This document shows positions 1-10,083 of a stretch of 64,000 nt of DNA, one piece after another. The stretch covers positions 1 to 64,000 of the forward strand of contig JAMYHX010000090.1 of the NCBI GenBank assembly GCA_025529335.1. Reading direction: 5' to 3'. A program made the position numbers and the translations under genes. The stretch is from Rhizopus sp. PT2906. Taxonomy: Eukaryota > Mucoromycota > Mucoromycetes > Mucorales > Rhizopodaceae. The notes under the pieces are model-generated. The model worked only from the letters and a program-made list of their open reading frames with translations, was not told where the DNA came from and searched no databases. Each line of letters starts with the position of its first letter. The stretch's first letter is position 1.

Positions 1-858
1 AGACTACGAACACACAAACTTCTATTTTTATTATCTTTTACAACACACTCAAACCCAAGGTCAACACAAAAATTACAGTATCTTGTGCATTTTATGCATC
101 ATGCGTTTTGAACATTTATTATGATGATTTATCATTATCATTTATTATTTTCATATATTGTAGCGAAAGCTGAGTTGAAACTGATGAACTTCGTGACCCT
201 CATGAAGTTCAAACAAACCAAACCTAATATTTTTATATATAAATACGTTCAATTTCTCTAAATAAATCAGTCAGTCAGTTTTCAGTATAACTCACTAATC
301 TTTATATTCTTTTATTTGAACTCTTTACTTTCTAATACATTTGGTATTCTAAAGTACTTTTTTATTACTCTTTTATACTTTTACTTTACTTTTATCACTC
401 TTATCTACCGATGCGCTTAACTTGAAGCCTTGTATCAGTAGGATTCACTTTTATTTTTACTTTTACTTATATAATGCAAGTTATTTCTTTTGATCTATCA
501 AGATCTGGTGGCCACGCGACAGAAGCACATATTTAGCTCAATATACATTATTTTTGAAGTAGCTTTGTTATGTCGCTCTGTTCTTGACAAATCGATTCCA
601 GTTTGCTGAACTCCTTGAGATGAAATCGTCCAGTTGAATTCGTTTTGTCAATTTATAAAACGCTCATATAAATAGAAAATCTTTACCACAGCGAAAAAGA
701 ATTATCTTAGAATCACATTATCTTTTATAAGCTTTATGGTGCAATGTGGCAAACTACATAAACATTTGTCTTCAAAATAGTGCATCCTGCCACATCATAT
801 TGTTATGTGGTCATTTTATTTGCAATTGACGCTTATAAGATGAGGACGCAATTACATT
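1..858. other. Non-coding AT-rich stretch upstream of Fanzor relic
   Basis: I see no supported gene here. The stretch contains TATA-like runs near 228-243 and a perfect 8-bp inverted repeat (arms 185-192 and 204-211, 11-nt loop). The N-terminal two thirds of the Fanzor relic that starts at 859 cannot be recognised in any frame here, so that copy appears 5'-truncated. Confidence 0.5.
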
Positions 859-1251
859 TTGGGTATATACGCAAGAGAGAAAATACCTGTAGTCACTTTC
901 GGCTCAGGAATATTTTGGAAGAAGAGCATGAAGTTCAAAGGGCATAGAATAAGAGTAACAGACGTCCTCTACAGGGCATTAAAAAGAAAAGAAGCGCAAG
1001 GGGACATCATTGTTGTAACAGTTGACGAGTTTAGAACGTCAAGAGTACAGGATTATTCTCTGAATATTCTACTTAACTCCCTGTAGGTATGCAGCTCTTG
1101 TAATCAAATAGTGTTTACAGCTTCTTTACTGAACTTCCATAACATCCAATCCTGCTCAGGATGTGGATTGCTTTGGAAACGTGACATAAATGCTTCAAAG
1201 AACATATTCAAGATTATGGATGCGGTAGACCACATGCATTTCGTCGTGGCA
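859..1251 (+). pseudogene. Fanzor (TnpB-like OMEGA nuclease) C-terminal relic
   Basis: This is the C-terminal part of a eukaryotic TnpB-like RNA-guided nuclease (Fanzor), an enzyme carried by transposons. The frame from 859 reads VDEFRTSR at about residues 55-62, the stretch before the zinc ribbon in this family. After a 42-nt interruption (1045-1086, beginning GT and ending AG) the same frame continues with VCSSC, then CSGCG, then LWKRDINASKNI. That is a Cys4 zinc ribbon followed by the RuvC-III motif with its Asp. A frameshift after FKIMD moves the family's tail (GCGRPHAFRRG) to another frame. No N-terminal domain or RuvC-I is visible upstream, and a TGA lies at 841-843. I infer a dead, 5'-truncated copy; the 42-nt piece may be a very short intron or an insertion. 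Confidence 0.8.
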
Positions 1252-1465
1252 TAGATCGCCGTCTCGAGAACATGGTTCTCCTCGTTGAGCTTAGATACTT
1301 ACTGCTAGTAGGCTTGGTGCTAGAATTCAATTTTTTTTTTTGCAAAAGATATAGCTAATAAGCTATTAAGCATCCATAGACACATATAATAAAGATTTAT
1401 AATGTTTATTTATCTAGAATTAATTTGGTGTACCTATTATTTACTATTATTTTGTAACTAAAGAA

Positions 1466-2383
1466 CTATTCTATACGTGCTGCGGAGGTAGATTCATGTT
1501 CTAATGTGCCATTGACTAGTGCTTCTGTGGAATAAGTAAAACACAAATCAGATGATATGGAACTTGATGACGACGCAGCTTCAGATATTGTTTCAATTAA
1601 TTCATTTTTTGTAGTATCTGGGCATATAACCACATAGCTTGCTATGTGATCATCAGAAAGTATTGTGTCCTGCTGGTCTGTGGTTTGAGTGATAAAAGCT
1701 TGTTGCTGGAAAGGCTTGTAATATGAAGATGCTGCCATATTAACTGAATATTCTACTTGCTGGAGTATCTGACTCATATCAAACAATAGGAATCCATTAT
1801 AAGCCTGGATGATATCATTCAATTTCATAAAGGTTTTATATTGCTAATATTAGCGTTAGTGAATGTACTAATAAACATACGTCTACCATATATTATAACT
1901 TACCAGTAAAATTAAGAGCTGCCTTTCCATAAGATTGATATCCGTTAAACAAAAATACCTAGCATATCTAGCCCAAGATAAATTCTTTGGGCATACATCA
2001 TTCAAGAATTTTGAAGCTAAAATTAAGCTTGCCAAGAATACCCTATATGGACTACAGGGTCTTCCTCTTGCTGTTGAAGGTAGCATTTTAGATGTGTTAT
2101 CCAAGAGCACCAAAGTTCCAAGCAGAGTGCCGGGAGTCGTCTTAGCTCGCTTCACAACAAGATCAACAAAATCTGGTAAGCTTGGTAGTTCGTCATATAT
2201 TTTGTAAAATTTAGATTTTTCAGCAGTATTGTCGTCATTCAATGCCACTTGACATTGTGGGATTGCCGACAATGCTTGATTTGCAACATAAAATAGTAAA
2301 CTCTTAGTGATAGGCTGTCTATTCATGTCCTCTATCCCTTTCAGCAAGACTGCGTCCGTGTCACTTGTCATCCCTTCTTTCAC
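1466..2383 (-). CDS. PCL/PHO80-type cyclin
   Basis: Two exons (2383-1904 and 1843-1466) flank a 60-nt GT-AG intron (1844-1903) and give 285 aa. The cyclin N box is clear: PSLPDFVDLVVKRAK, GTLLGTLVLLDN, then RVFLASLILASKFLND, WARYARYF and NLMERQLLILL. This pattern is typical of fungal Pcl1/Pcl2-like cyclins that pair with the Pho85 kinase in cell-cycle and nutrient control. The C-terminal ~110 aa are Ser/Thr-rich and not conserved. The start is the first ATG of the open frame. The subfamily (Pcl1/2 rather than Pho80 or Clg1) is inferred from the motifs only. Confidence 0.85.
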
Positions 2384-2602
2384 TTAATCTATTGTTAGTA
2401 TTGTGTTGGTTACAGAATAAAACAGTTTATAATTTGCAAAACATAGAGTATTTAAAGTAGTTTTATCAACTGAGACAGAGTAAATTTTCCTATTTTACTT
2501 TATTGTTTGTCTCAATCATAAATGGGTATCATATCAGTGTATTGATTTAACGCTGTGCATTTTTGTTATAAATGTCATAAGGCCGATGATCTTCATCCTA
2601 GC

Positions 2603-3833
2603 CTAGTGCATATTTGAATATTTTCGATGTCTTTTCGCCCATCTAAGCCCACAAGCGTTGCATAAGCTAGATCATAATGAATGCATAAGTTCAGTTACTT
2701 TGAATGGCAATCACTTCTTACGTTTTAGGACCGTCTGGTCCTTTTCTCCATTCCGGTGATGTAGTTGTTCCACAATCATTACAAACGTACTTCCTAAACT
2801 GCTTCTGCTTGCTCTTTTTAAAACGAGATTAGACTATTAAAGAAAAAACAAGCACTTGTGTAAGTCACCTTCTTTATAGGTATATCGCCTTTATCATCAA
2901 CCAACAATGGCTGTAGAGAAACAGTAGTCTGATTTTGTATTTGATTACCGGCTGGAGTAGTTAAGATTGCTGATCCTGGGCTTTTTTTTATTGGATGGGC
3001 GTCACGGAGATTTTCCCACTCTTCTTGGCTACTGATTGACGGTTCTCTAGGCATATTTGATGAACTCCCTGCAGAAATAGCTAGTTTAGAATAAGCAATG
3101 GGTGATAATGGCGAGGGAGACGTCTTTAAGGAATGATCATTTTTCGCATCATTAATTTTGTTATCTTCTAATGAAGTATTCTTTTCTTCGTCACTCCAAA
3201 AGAATGCTGGCAATTGAGTATCGCGCTTTTCATTACTCGTAGTTTGTTTAGACAGTGTTAATAATTGACGTAAACAATGTTTTAGTTGATCATTTTCCAT
3301 TTTTATCTCGAGCATACTATCAAACAGATGACCGTTCCTGGACAGGTATGGTTTTGACATTGCGTAAAATACTTGAGGTGAATCGAATAACATTCCTTTC
3401 TTTAGATGACCGATTGTTTCGAGCAGTAAGTAGCACGTATCCTTTTTTATAAACCTATAATACATTTTAACTTTTGACCTTGTTTGAAAAGCTATTTCAA
3501 AGTATTTTTCGAATATATCAATGTCATTTGCATGTATAAAATTGTTCAAGTGTTTCCCAACAAGTTCTTGTGGCATATATCCAGTCAAGTATAAACACGA
3601 TTTAGAGCAGTATAAGATTACACCAGAAGGAGAAAGAACGTAAAAGAATCCAGAAAGGCCAGAAAGGATTTGCTCTGTCCAATTGTTTGATACTTGCTCA
3701 ATAGATTCTATCTGATTGTTTTCTAATTGACTATGCGAGTCGTCAGATACTGATTTACTGGCGACTCGTGTACGTACTCCATAGGTATTACTATTGACAA
3801 GCGGGTTTGTCCCTTCGCTTTTATTTTCCCGGA
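2603..3833 (-). CDS. WC-2-like PAS/GATA zinc-finger protein, 5' end unresolved
   Basis: This is a homolog of White Collar 2 (MadB/WctB type in Mucoromycotina), the non-flavin partner of the WC-1 blue-light receptor and a GATA-type DNA-binding protein. Exons are 3833-2869, 2813-2722 and 2666-2603, with introns of 55 and 55 nt. The PAS domain begins GFFYVLSPSGVILYCS and runs through LTGYMPQELVGKHLNNF. A Ser/Pro-rich linker follows. The C-terminal finger is CNDCGTTTSPEWRKGPDGPK, completed across the last intron by TLCNACGLRWAK, so all four Cys are present. The protein ends 9 residues after the finger. The 5' exon found here has no usable ATG before an upstream stop; an acceptor (TACTCAG) at 3834-3840 suggests a further 5' exon that I could not identify. 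The acceptor at 2814 is the weakest splice call. Confidence 0.85.
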
Positions 3834-5503
3834 CTGAGTATTATCTAATCAATACTATCTTTTACTAACGAAAAGAAAAGTATACGCGATAATAATAATA
3901 TGTTGAAAGTTAGTTTCTTAGATATAGGCCAATTTTTAAGTTGAATCAATTGAACTGGTTACTTATACAGTTTAAATCAATTCTTTCCCTCAAGTCTGTT
4001 AATACAGTTTGTGTTATTTATATTATATTTAATCTCACTTTCTCTTCTCAGCGTGATAATTTGTCAATACAGAGATGTACGTGCCAGCTGAGGCGGTACT
4101 CACTTAGAGAGAAAAGAACGTATAAAAGTTTTAGGATGCCTGATATTTTATATAAATATTCTATATTTTGACTTTTAAATTCATTCAACAAAATGATTGG
4201 ATCCGACTATTTGGTTCCAAATGACCAACCAGGAACAAACTATGCAAAAACATGCAGTACAGCTACCTATGTTTGATAAAACAGAACGCTTTGACAGCAG
4301 AAGGTTCATATGGACGCGTTCATGCTAGAGTGCGATATAGTGATTGAACAGCCCTCAAAACTACGAGTCAGAGTATGCTTTACTGTTATTTTAAAGGTTT
4401 ATTAAGCTGCCAATGACCATAGCGAGACTAGAATGCGTTCAGCTGAGCTCTTCATTAATTAAACTTGCTGCTTTCTTGTTTTTATCCAATTGAAACCGAG
4501 TTGAGTTTTAAATCATACTTTAGCTATTGTGAATAGTACTATCTGATGCAACGATATTTTTGCTGATACAATGAGTAATAGTGCGCTATGTTTCCTGAAA
4601 TTATATCTACTTACGGTGGTCTTAAGTAGACAGACATCTACTGCCATCCACAATAGGAAAGTAACGTGTACTCTAGTTTCGTTCAAAGTTTATTTGTGCT
4701 TTACCTTAATCCTAGGCAAAACACTGCTTTACCTAAACAGATGGTATGGTCCAGAAAGAAAAGCAATGTCAAGTCAGCAAGTTTGGTAATTCTCTTATAA
4801 TTCATGTGATTAGTAGTATTGTATGCAAGTTGGCATTGATAAATACACCTTATTCACAAATTATTCGCACATTGATAAAAAAAAAAGATAATTTCAGACA
4901 ACAAACAAGAGCGCCCACAAGAAGCAAAAGAACGAGAAACAAAAAATAATGATTAGTAAATCAGTTATTTACATTGATATTTAATACTTACATTATAAAG
5001 AAGAGGGCTTATAACGAAAAAGAGAAACAAGAAAAGTGAGTAAACATATAAAAGAATATTAATATCTTATTCGAAGTGTATCCTGGGTTGGACTGGCTAT
5101 GGCCAGCCCCGAAAGAGCAAAGAAAGGAAGAGAGCGACTAAAGGAGCGGAAGGGTTTGAAGGAATGCATGGGATCAAAGCTTGGTAAGAAACAATTTACG
5201 CTCAGTCAACACTGGGTTAGTTTCGATGGGCAATCTATAATACTACATGTCAGTTTCTTGCAAGAGTAAAGAATATAACATATCTTAGGGCTAGTTGGGG
5301 AATAATTGGTCTTACTTTTTGGGTCCAAAGAAGAAAAGAAGAAGAAGTCAAGATCAGACTATTAAACAATTTTTCATTTTGTATAAAGTCTTGACCACAT
5401 TTATTTTATACTCAAAAATATCAAGCTCGTTTATATATTGTTAAATGTTGTCTTTTAAATAATAAAGAAAGCATATAAATCAACTAAATTATAGTTGTTA
5501 TGA

Positions 5504-5506
<3 letters not shown>

Positions 5507-5539
<33 letters not shown>
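5507..5539. repeat. (TA)n microsatellite
   Basis: About 16 uninterrupted AT dinucleotides in intergenic DNA. Confidence 0.95.
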
Positions 5540-5543
<4 letters not shown>

Positions 5544-5935
5544 TGCATAAATCTGTATAGTTTTATATACAGTAATTGTTACTCTTGCACACTATGTAAA
5601 ATAGCTTAAATACGTACATTAATTTCATAGAGTTCATCCGCCTACTGTCATTATTATCTTCACGCGTAAGGGGTTAACTGATATAAATATCAACCTTGGG
5701 TAGCATTACCTTCCTATAGGGTCTTTAAAAAGTAAAAAATGAATTGCTTCCCATATCCTAATTGATATAATTTACTTTGCTCACTTCTGAAAGCAGCAGT
5801 GGTCAAATGAGGGTTGTACAGCAAGTAATTTCAAACATAATCGTATCTAAACGTATGTTCTGATTCCAGCGTTGTTATAATGTAATAGAAATGCGTGAAA
5901 TTAGATGATAGACCACGTATTTCAGTAAGGGCAAT

Positions 5936-5939
<4 letters not shown>

Positions 5940-5977
<38 letters not shown>
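5940..5977. repeat. Poly-T run, 38 nt
   Basis: Uninterrupted T homopolymer, read as A on the minus strand. It could be the fossil tail of a retroposed copy, but no recognisable sequence adjoins it. Confidence 0.95.
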
Positions 5978-5978
<1 letters not shown>

Positions 5979-6416
5979 GTTAAATATCATTTTTATGAAA
6001 AGAACGCAGAGAACAATATGTCATATGTGAACCTTTTTCTATTGCATAAGAGTTGACTCATCCTAGTATTTTGCTTGTCCTAACGCTTTAGAAATAAAAG
6101 AAAACCCAGTCTAAATTGCTTCATTTGAACTTTTTGGGCTTTGTCCTGAAATGCCTTAATAATCACTCACTCTCCTGCATGAACGCCCTACATTTGAGCC
6201 TGTAGTTGCTTTGTGGGGATTGCCTGTGCCTTGTTTATTTCAATTGCTAATGTTTATAGAATACATACTGTAAATAAAAACGCATAATGTACTTTATCTT
6301 TCTAAAAATATAACAAATTTATCAGTTACCATTTTATCTATTAAATAAGGCATGTTTCCTTACATCTTTTGCTCTTTTACACTTTTATTGTGCCCTTTTG
6401 TCAGCCGATCGATTGA

Positions 6417-7187
6417 ATGGAAATTGCAGATAGCGTGGACACATCCAAAGACTGTGAAAAAAATAAAATTAATGTCATAGAATTTTATCACAAGATACTC
6501 TGGGATAGTCAGCAACTGGAACCGCTTCCCTCAAAACATGGTCGCAGAGTAGGCTTCTCGACTGATCCACCTACTATTCATGAATATGAATCAGAGTGTA
6601 GCGGAGATTTAGCAGTCGGTTACTATTCTTCTCACATAACTGAATTGTATTGCAAAGAAGGCATTCAGCCCAAGATGGCGACGGCACATGAATTAGATAC
6701 ACAAAATGACAATAATCAAAGAAGAAAAAGGTCTAGATCGAAATTTGTTCCAATATCCAATATGCAGTCTAATAGCCAACCACAAGGTTTTTCAATGGAC
6801 CCAATGAAACCAGATATATCCAATAGTCTTGACGTATTCTCCAATGACCTATTCAAGGATCTGCAGGTACCAGAAACCTTACTCAATGCATTCCTTGAAG
6901 GCTTTATTTATGAGCGTAAAAGCAATGATTGTGCTGAAATGTCGGGCTACACTCATTCAGATAATACACGTACGGACAAAAGAAACAGGGGCAGTGAAAA
7001 AAAGGAACATATAGAGAGGATTCATACACATGTTGAACAAAAGAGAATAATAGGGAATAATTATGGTAGAAAAGCATCTTGTGTTCCTCTAGCTTTTCAT
7101 CGAGTTATGCGCAAACTAAGTCTATTCGGATCTTTATTTCGAAAGAAAAAGCCCTGTAGGCCATTTCTTGAAAGAAAACCGCTATAA
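6417..7187 (+). CDS. Uncharacterised 256-aa basic protein
   Basis: A single-exon ORF starting at the first ATG. I do not recognise the family. The N-terminal part has GRRVGFSTDPPTIHEYESE, which resembles the short 'V-x-F-x-PP-x-(I/V)-x-E-Y' segments seen in many fungal regulatory proteins such as phosphatase-1 regulators and GTPase effectors. A basic patch RRKRSRSK lies near residue 105. The C-terminal half is rich in Lys/Arg and ends with RKASCVPLAFHRVMRKLSLFGSLFRKKKP, written here as two overlapping features: an RKAS phospho-site-like motif and a basic-hydrophobic helix. No transmembrane segment is seen. It lies tail-to-tail with the Csm1-like gene (145 bp apart). The length and clean frame make it likely to be real. 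Confidence 0.6.
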   Translation: MEIADSVDTSKDCEKNKINVIEFYHKILWDSQQLEPLPSKHGRRVGFSTDPPTIHEYESECSGDLAVGYYSSHITELYCKEGIQPKMATAHELDTQNDNNQRRKRSRSKFVPISNMQSNSQPQGFSMDPMKPDISNSLDVFSNDLFKDLQVPETLLNAFLEGFIYERKSNDCAEMSGYTHSDNTRTDKRNRGSEKKEHIERIHTHVEQKRIIGNNYGRKASCVPLAFHRVMRKLSLFGSLFRKKKPCRPFLERKPL

Positions 7188-7332
7188 TACGTTATTGATT
7201 TCTTTTTTCTGTTTATATAAATATGTATCTTTTGTTACAATAAAATGTTGCTACAGGGGCATAGGGCAAATATTGATGATAATAAAGCCTTATTCAACTT
7301 ACAAAGGCACAGCCAGTCTGAATTGTTCTTAA

Positions 7333-8551
7333 CTACATGTTTATACTAGCCTGTTCTCTATTTTCTTCATTGGCTTCTTGTTCATAGAGTGCAGCTGAGA
7401 GTCTCCAAAAGAACCTGCTTAATTGATCTCTATTAAATTCAATATCGAACCGAAGAAAATCTGGTAAATGAGAAAGTATAGAGGTATTTCGTTGTCTTTC
7501 GAGCATAGGAGAGTATAGTACTTGCTTATCTTCCTGATTGGGAATGAATAGCGAAAAGTCCAATGCTACATGAGAGTATGTCAATAGAGTGTTTTTGTTA
7601 CGCATATAGTTTACTTACATCCATTGGGTCCACTAAGATTATAGACATACTGAACACCATCCTGCTTTGTCCTTGTTTCTTTAATGGTTAACCCGGTAAG
7701 TTCTTTTAGGATTTTGTTTTCCTGTTTAAACTTTTTTTCCTTTTCAATTATTTCAACTTGTTGCTTTTGTAATCTTTTTACTAATTGCAATTTTTAATGT
7801 TTGTTCATAAGAATATTAAAGAATATTTTACGTTTTGACTTGAGTTCAGATATCTCTTTAGAATCTGATTTGATTGGTGTATCTGAATCTTCTTCTACAA
7901 GTTTACCTATCATCTCTTCCAGTTTCTGCATTTTTTCATTCAGCAGATCTGAGCCTATAGAAACATGATGTTATTCAAGTTATTGTGTGCCTGTTATGTA
8001 TAGACTTACTTTTATTTATTTCTTGAATAATTTGCTCCTTCTTCATGGCCGCTTCCTCTTGCTCATCTAATTGTTTAAGATTTGATAATTCTTCAACATT
8101 TTCCATGAGTGCTGCAAGCCTTGACCGTAGCTATGTTCTTATTTAGCCCTTGATTATAAAAATATACATTTTGCCTTACAATTCCATTTTGTTCTCTTAA
8201 TCTATTATTCTCTTCTTCTATTGATCCTCGAGTAGGTATATGATCAAAGTATCTATTATCAGCAGTCGTTATGGGTTGTGAATAAAAGTTGTTCCCTGGA
8301 GGGTTTGTTTCTCTTGTATGTCTGTAAGGAAATGACGATGCCATAGGTTGACTATAACTGTTGTAAGCTAGATCATCGTTATACAGTTCTTGTTTGACTC
8401 GCTTTGTTACATCTCCTGTAAGAAACGCATCTTGTGGTGCTCTCTTTTTGTCAGTTCTTGTTAAATTGAGATGTGTTAACTTTGATTTTGGTTTGTCATA
8501 TGGATTATGATCACTGAATGGATTCATGTCGTAGGGAGATAGAAACGCCAA
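7333..8551 (-). CDS. Csm1/Pcs1 kinetochore (monopolin) subunit homolog
   Basis: Five exons (8551-8180, 8130-8010, 7954-7832, 7780-7619, 7565-7333) are joined by four 49-55-nt GT-AG introns and give 336 aa. The first ~115 aa are low-complexity and polar, followed by a coiled coil (about 115-215). The C-terminal globular domain carries ELTGLTIKET, NLSGPNG, LDFSLFIPN, YSPMLERQR and LSHLPDFLRFDIEFNRDQL-type segments, the Csm1/Pcs1 family pattern. In yeasts this protein clamps kinetochore-microtubule sites and helps organise rDNA. The start is 97 bp from the divergent thymidylate synthase start, so the two probably share a promoter. Family assignment rests on motif recall and needs an HMM check. 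Confidence 0.8.
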
Positions 8552-8648
8552 AATTCGCGTGTGAGCGGCGCATTAAAAAAAAAAAGAGAGTAAAATCAGA
8601 CACGAGAACTTTTTTTTATTTTTATTTTTTTTCTTCACATATAACAAG
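8552..8648. promoter_or_regulatory. 97-bp divergent promoter between Csm1/Pcs1 and TYMS
   Basis: The whole intergenic space between two divergent start codons is 97 bp. It contains two T/A-rich homopolymer patches (near 8575-8590 and 8610-8633), a usual feature of nucleosome-poor fungal promoters. No specific factor site could be assigned; I looked for an MCB-type ACGCGT and the closest is ATTCGCGTGT next to the Csm1 start. Confidence 0.6.
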
Positions 8649-9548
8649 ATGACAATTAGACATGAAGAATATCAGTATTTGGACCTTATAAAATATATCA
8701 TGGAACAGGGAGAGCACCGTAAGGATCGCACAGGCACAGGCACATTGGCTGTTTTTGCACCTCCTCAGCTTCGATTCTCTTTAAAAGATGATATATTTCC
8801 ACTCCTGACAACAAAGCGTGTATTCTTCAGGGGTGTCTTGGAAGAACTGCTTTGGTTCATTAAAGGAGATACAAACTCAAAGCATCTAAGTGAAAGAAAT
8901 GTCAAGATTTGGGATGGCAACGGTTCTCGCGAATATCTCGACAAGTTAGGTTTTACTCACCGTCGTGAAGGTGATCTTGGACCAGTCTACGGATTTCAAT
9001 GGAGACACTTTGGTGCCAAATACGTTGATTGTGATACTGATTATACAGGGCAAGGCATTGATCAATTACAACAAGTGATCGACACTATAAAAAACAATCC
9101 TACTGATCGCAGAATCATTCTGTCAGCATGGAACCCTGCAGATATTCCTATCATGGCTTTACCGCCTTGTCATGCCTTTTGTCAATTTTATGTATCTAAT
9201 CCACCTCAGGATGGCGGACGTGCCAAGTTGTCTTGTGTGCTTTATCAACGTTCTTGTGATATGGGACTGGGTGTTCCTTTCAATATTGCCTCTTATGCAC
9301 TTTTGACACGCATGATTGCGCATGTAACAGATCTTGATCCTGGTGAATTCATACATACAATGGGCGATACACATGTTTATGTGGATCATCTTGACGCACT
9401 TAAGCAACAGATTCAACGTGAACCCAAGCCTTTCCCTACTTTAAAAATCAACCGTAAAGTAGATACTATCGATGATTTCAAGTTTGAAGATTTTGTGTTA
9501 GAGAACTACAATCCTCACAGTAAAATAGAAATGAAAATGTCTGTCTAA
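8649..9548 (+). CDS. Thymidylate synthase
   Basis: Intronless, 299 aa, full family length. It converts dUMP to dTMP using 5,10-methylene-tetrahydrofolate. Visible signatures are the phosphate-binding Arg in RKDRTGTGT, FPLLTTKRVFFRG, LLWFIKGDTN, GPVYGFQWRHFGA, DRRIILSAWNPAD and the catalytic Cys174 in ALPPCHAFCQFYV. QRSCDMGLGVPFNIASYALL and GDTHVYVDHLD follow. The stop codon overlaps an AATAAA-like signal (TAATAAATA). The gene is divergent from the Csm1/Pcs1 gene; dTMP supply and chromosome segregation are both S/M-phase functions, so shared cell-cycle control is plausible but not shown. MTHFS, another folate enzyme, lies 10 kb away but is not linked in an operon-like way. Confidence 0.98.
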   Translation: MTIRHEEYQYLDLIKYIMEQGEHRKDRTGTGTLAVFAPPQLRFSLKDDIFPLLTTKRVFFRGVLEELLWFIKGDTNSKHLSERNVKIWDGNGSREYLDKLGFTHRREGDLGPVYGFQWRHFGAKYVDCDTDYTGQGIDQLQQVIDTIKNNPTDRRIILSAWNPADIPIMALPPCHAFCQFYVSNPPQDGGRAKLSCVLYQRSCDMGLGVPFNIASYALLTRMIAHVTDLDPGEFIHTMGDTHVYVDHLDALKQQIQREPKPFPTLKINRKVDTIDDFKFEDFVLENYNPHSKIEMKMSV

Positions 9549-10083
9549 TAAATACACAATTTGAAGCCGAGTATTGGTTATTATTATGCTTTACGGCAAC
9601 GTTAATATTTCGCTTTCTCGGCACAATTAACTGATATTTATAAATATATAATCCTTATGGACAGTATCGGCAGAAATCTTGAAATAATATAAAGATGTAT
9701 CAATAAGCCCATGTTTCGTTCGTAGTCATAGCCTATGATCGCTTGTAGTTAGTGAACAAATAGTTAAACTGGCTGAAAGGAGTGAGTTTGATGGTTTTCA
9801 CATCCATACATTAATACTTTATCAAGCTAATGTTGAATGGCACTAAGTCAAGGGGTGATATGATTTCGATAAAGAACCAAAAGACATACATTTTATAGAG
9901 TAAGTTTATTAAGAACTGATGTATAATAACGGGAACAAATTACTAAAATATTTTTACTTCCATTAAGTTAAAGTTGTCTGCTAAAAGTTTTCAATCTGGT
10001 GTTCACAATTCAAAGTTTTGCCACAAGCTTATTGAAGCGACTAAAGAAAAAGCAACATCAAACGAATGATCCTAGATAAATAG
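9549..10083. other. Intergenic, no feature seen
   Basis: The tail-to-tail space between thymidylate synthase and HIBCH copy A is AT-rich. No gene or repeat is seen. Confidence 0.6.

Larger units (their letters stand above)
3834..6416. other. Gene-poor intergenic region
   Basis: About 2.6 kb without a supported gene; it should contain the missing 5' exon and promoter of the WC-2-like gene. Short open frames (for example 4571-4789 and 4746-4949) have no recognisable motif and AT-rich codon content. A purine-rich, comparatively GC-rich island at about 5085-5195 stands out and contains a 57-codon ORF from 5099. The region also holds the TA repeat at 5507 and the T run at 5940. Confidence 0.5.

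Noticed and set aside
183..211. Possible C/D snoRNA: TGATGAA word next to an 8-bp inverted repeat
   Set aside because: No D box (CTGA) at a suitable distance downstream and no terminal stem. Kept only as a hairpin.
4571..4949. Two overlapping ORFs of about 70 codons
   Set aside because: Low-complexity, different frames of the same AT-rich DNA, no motif.
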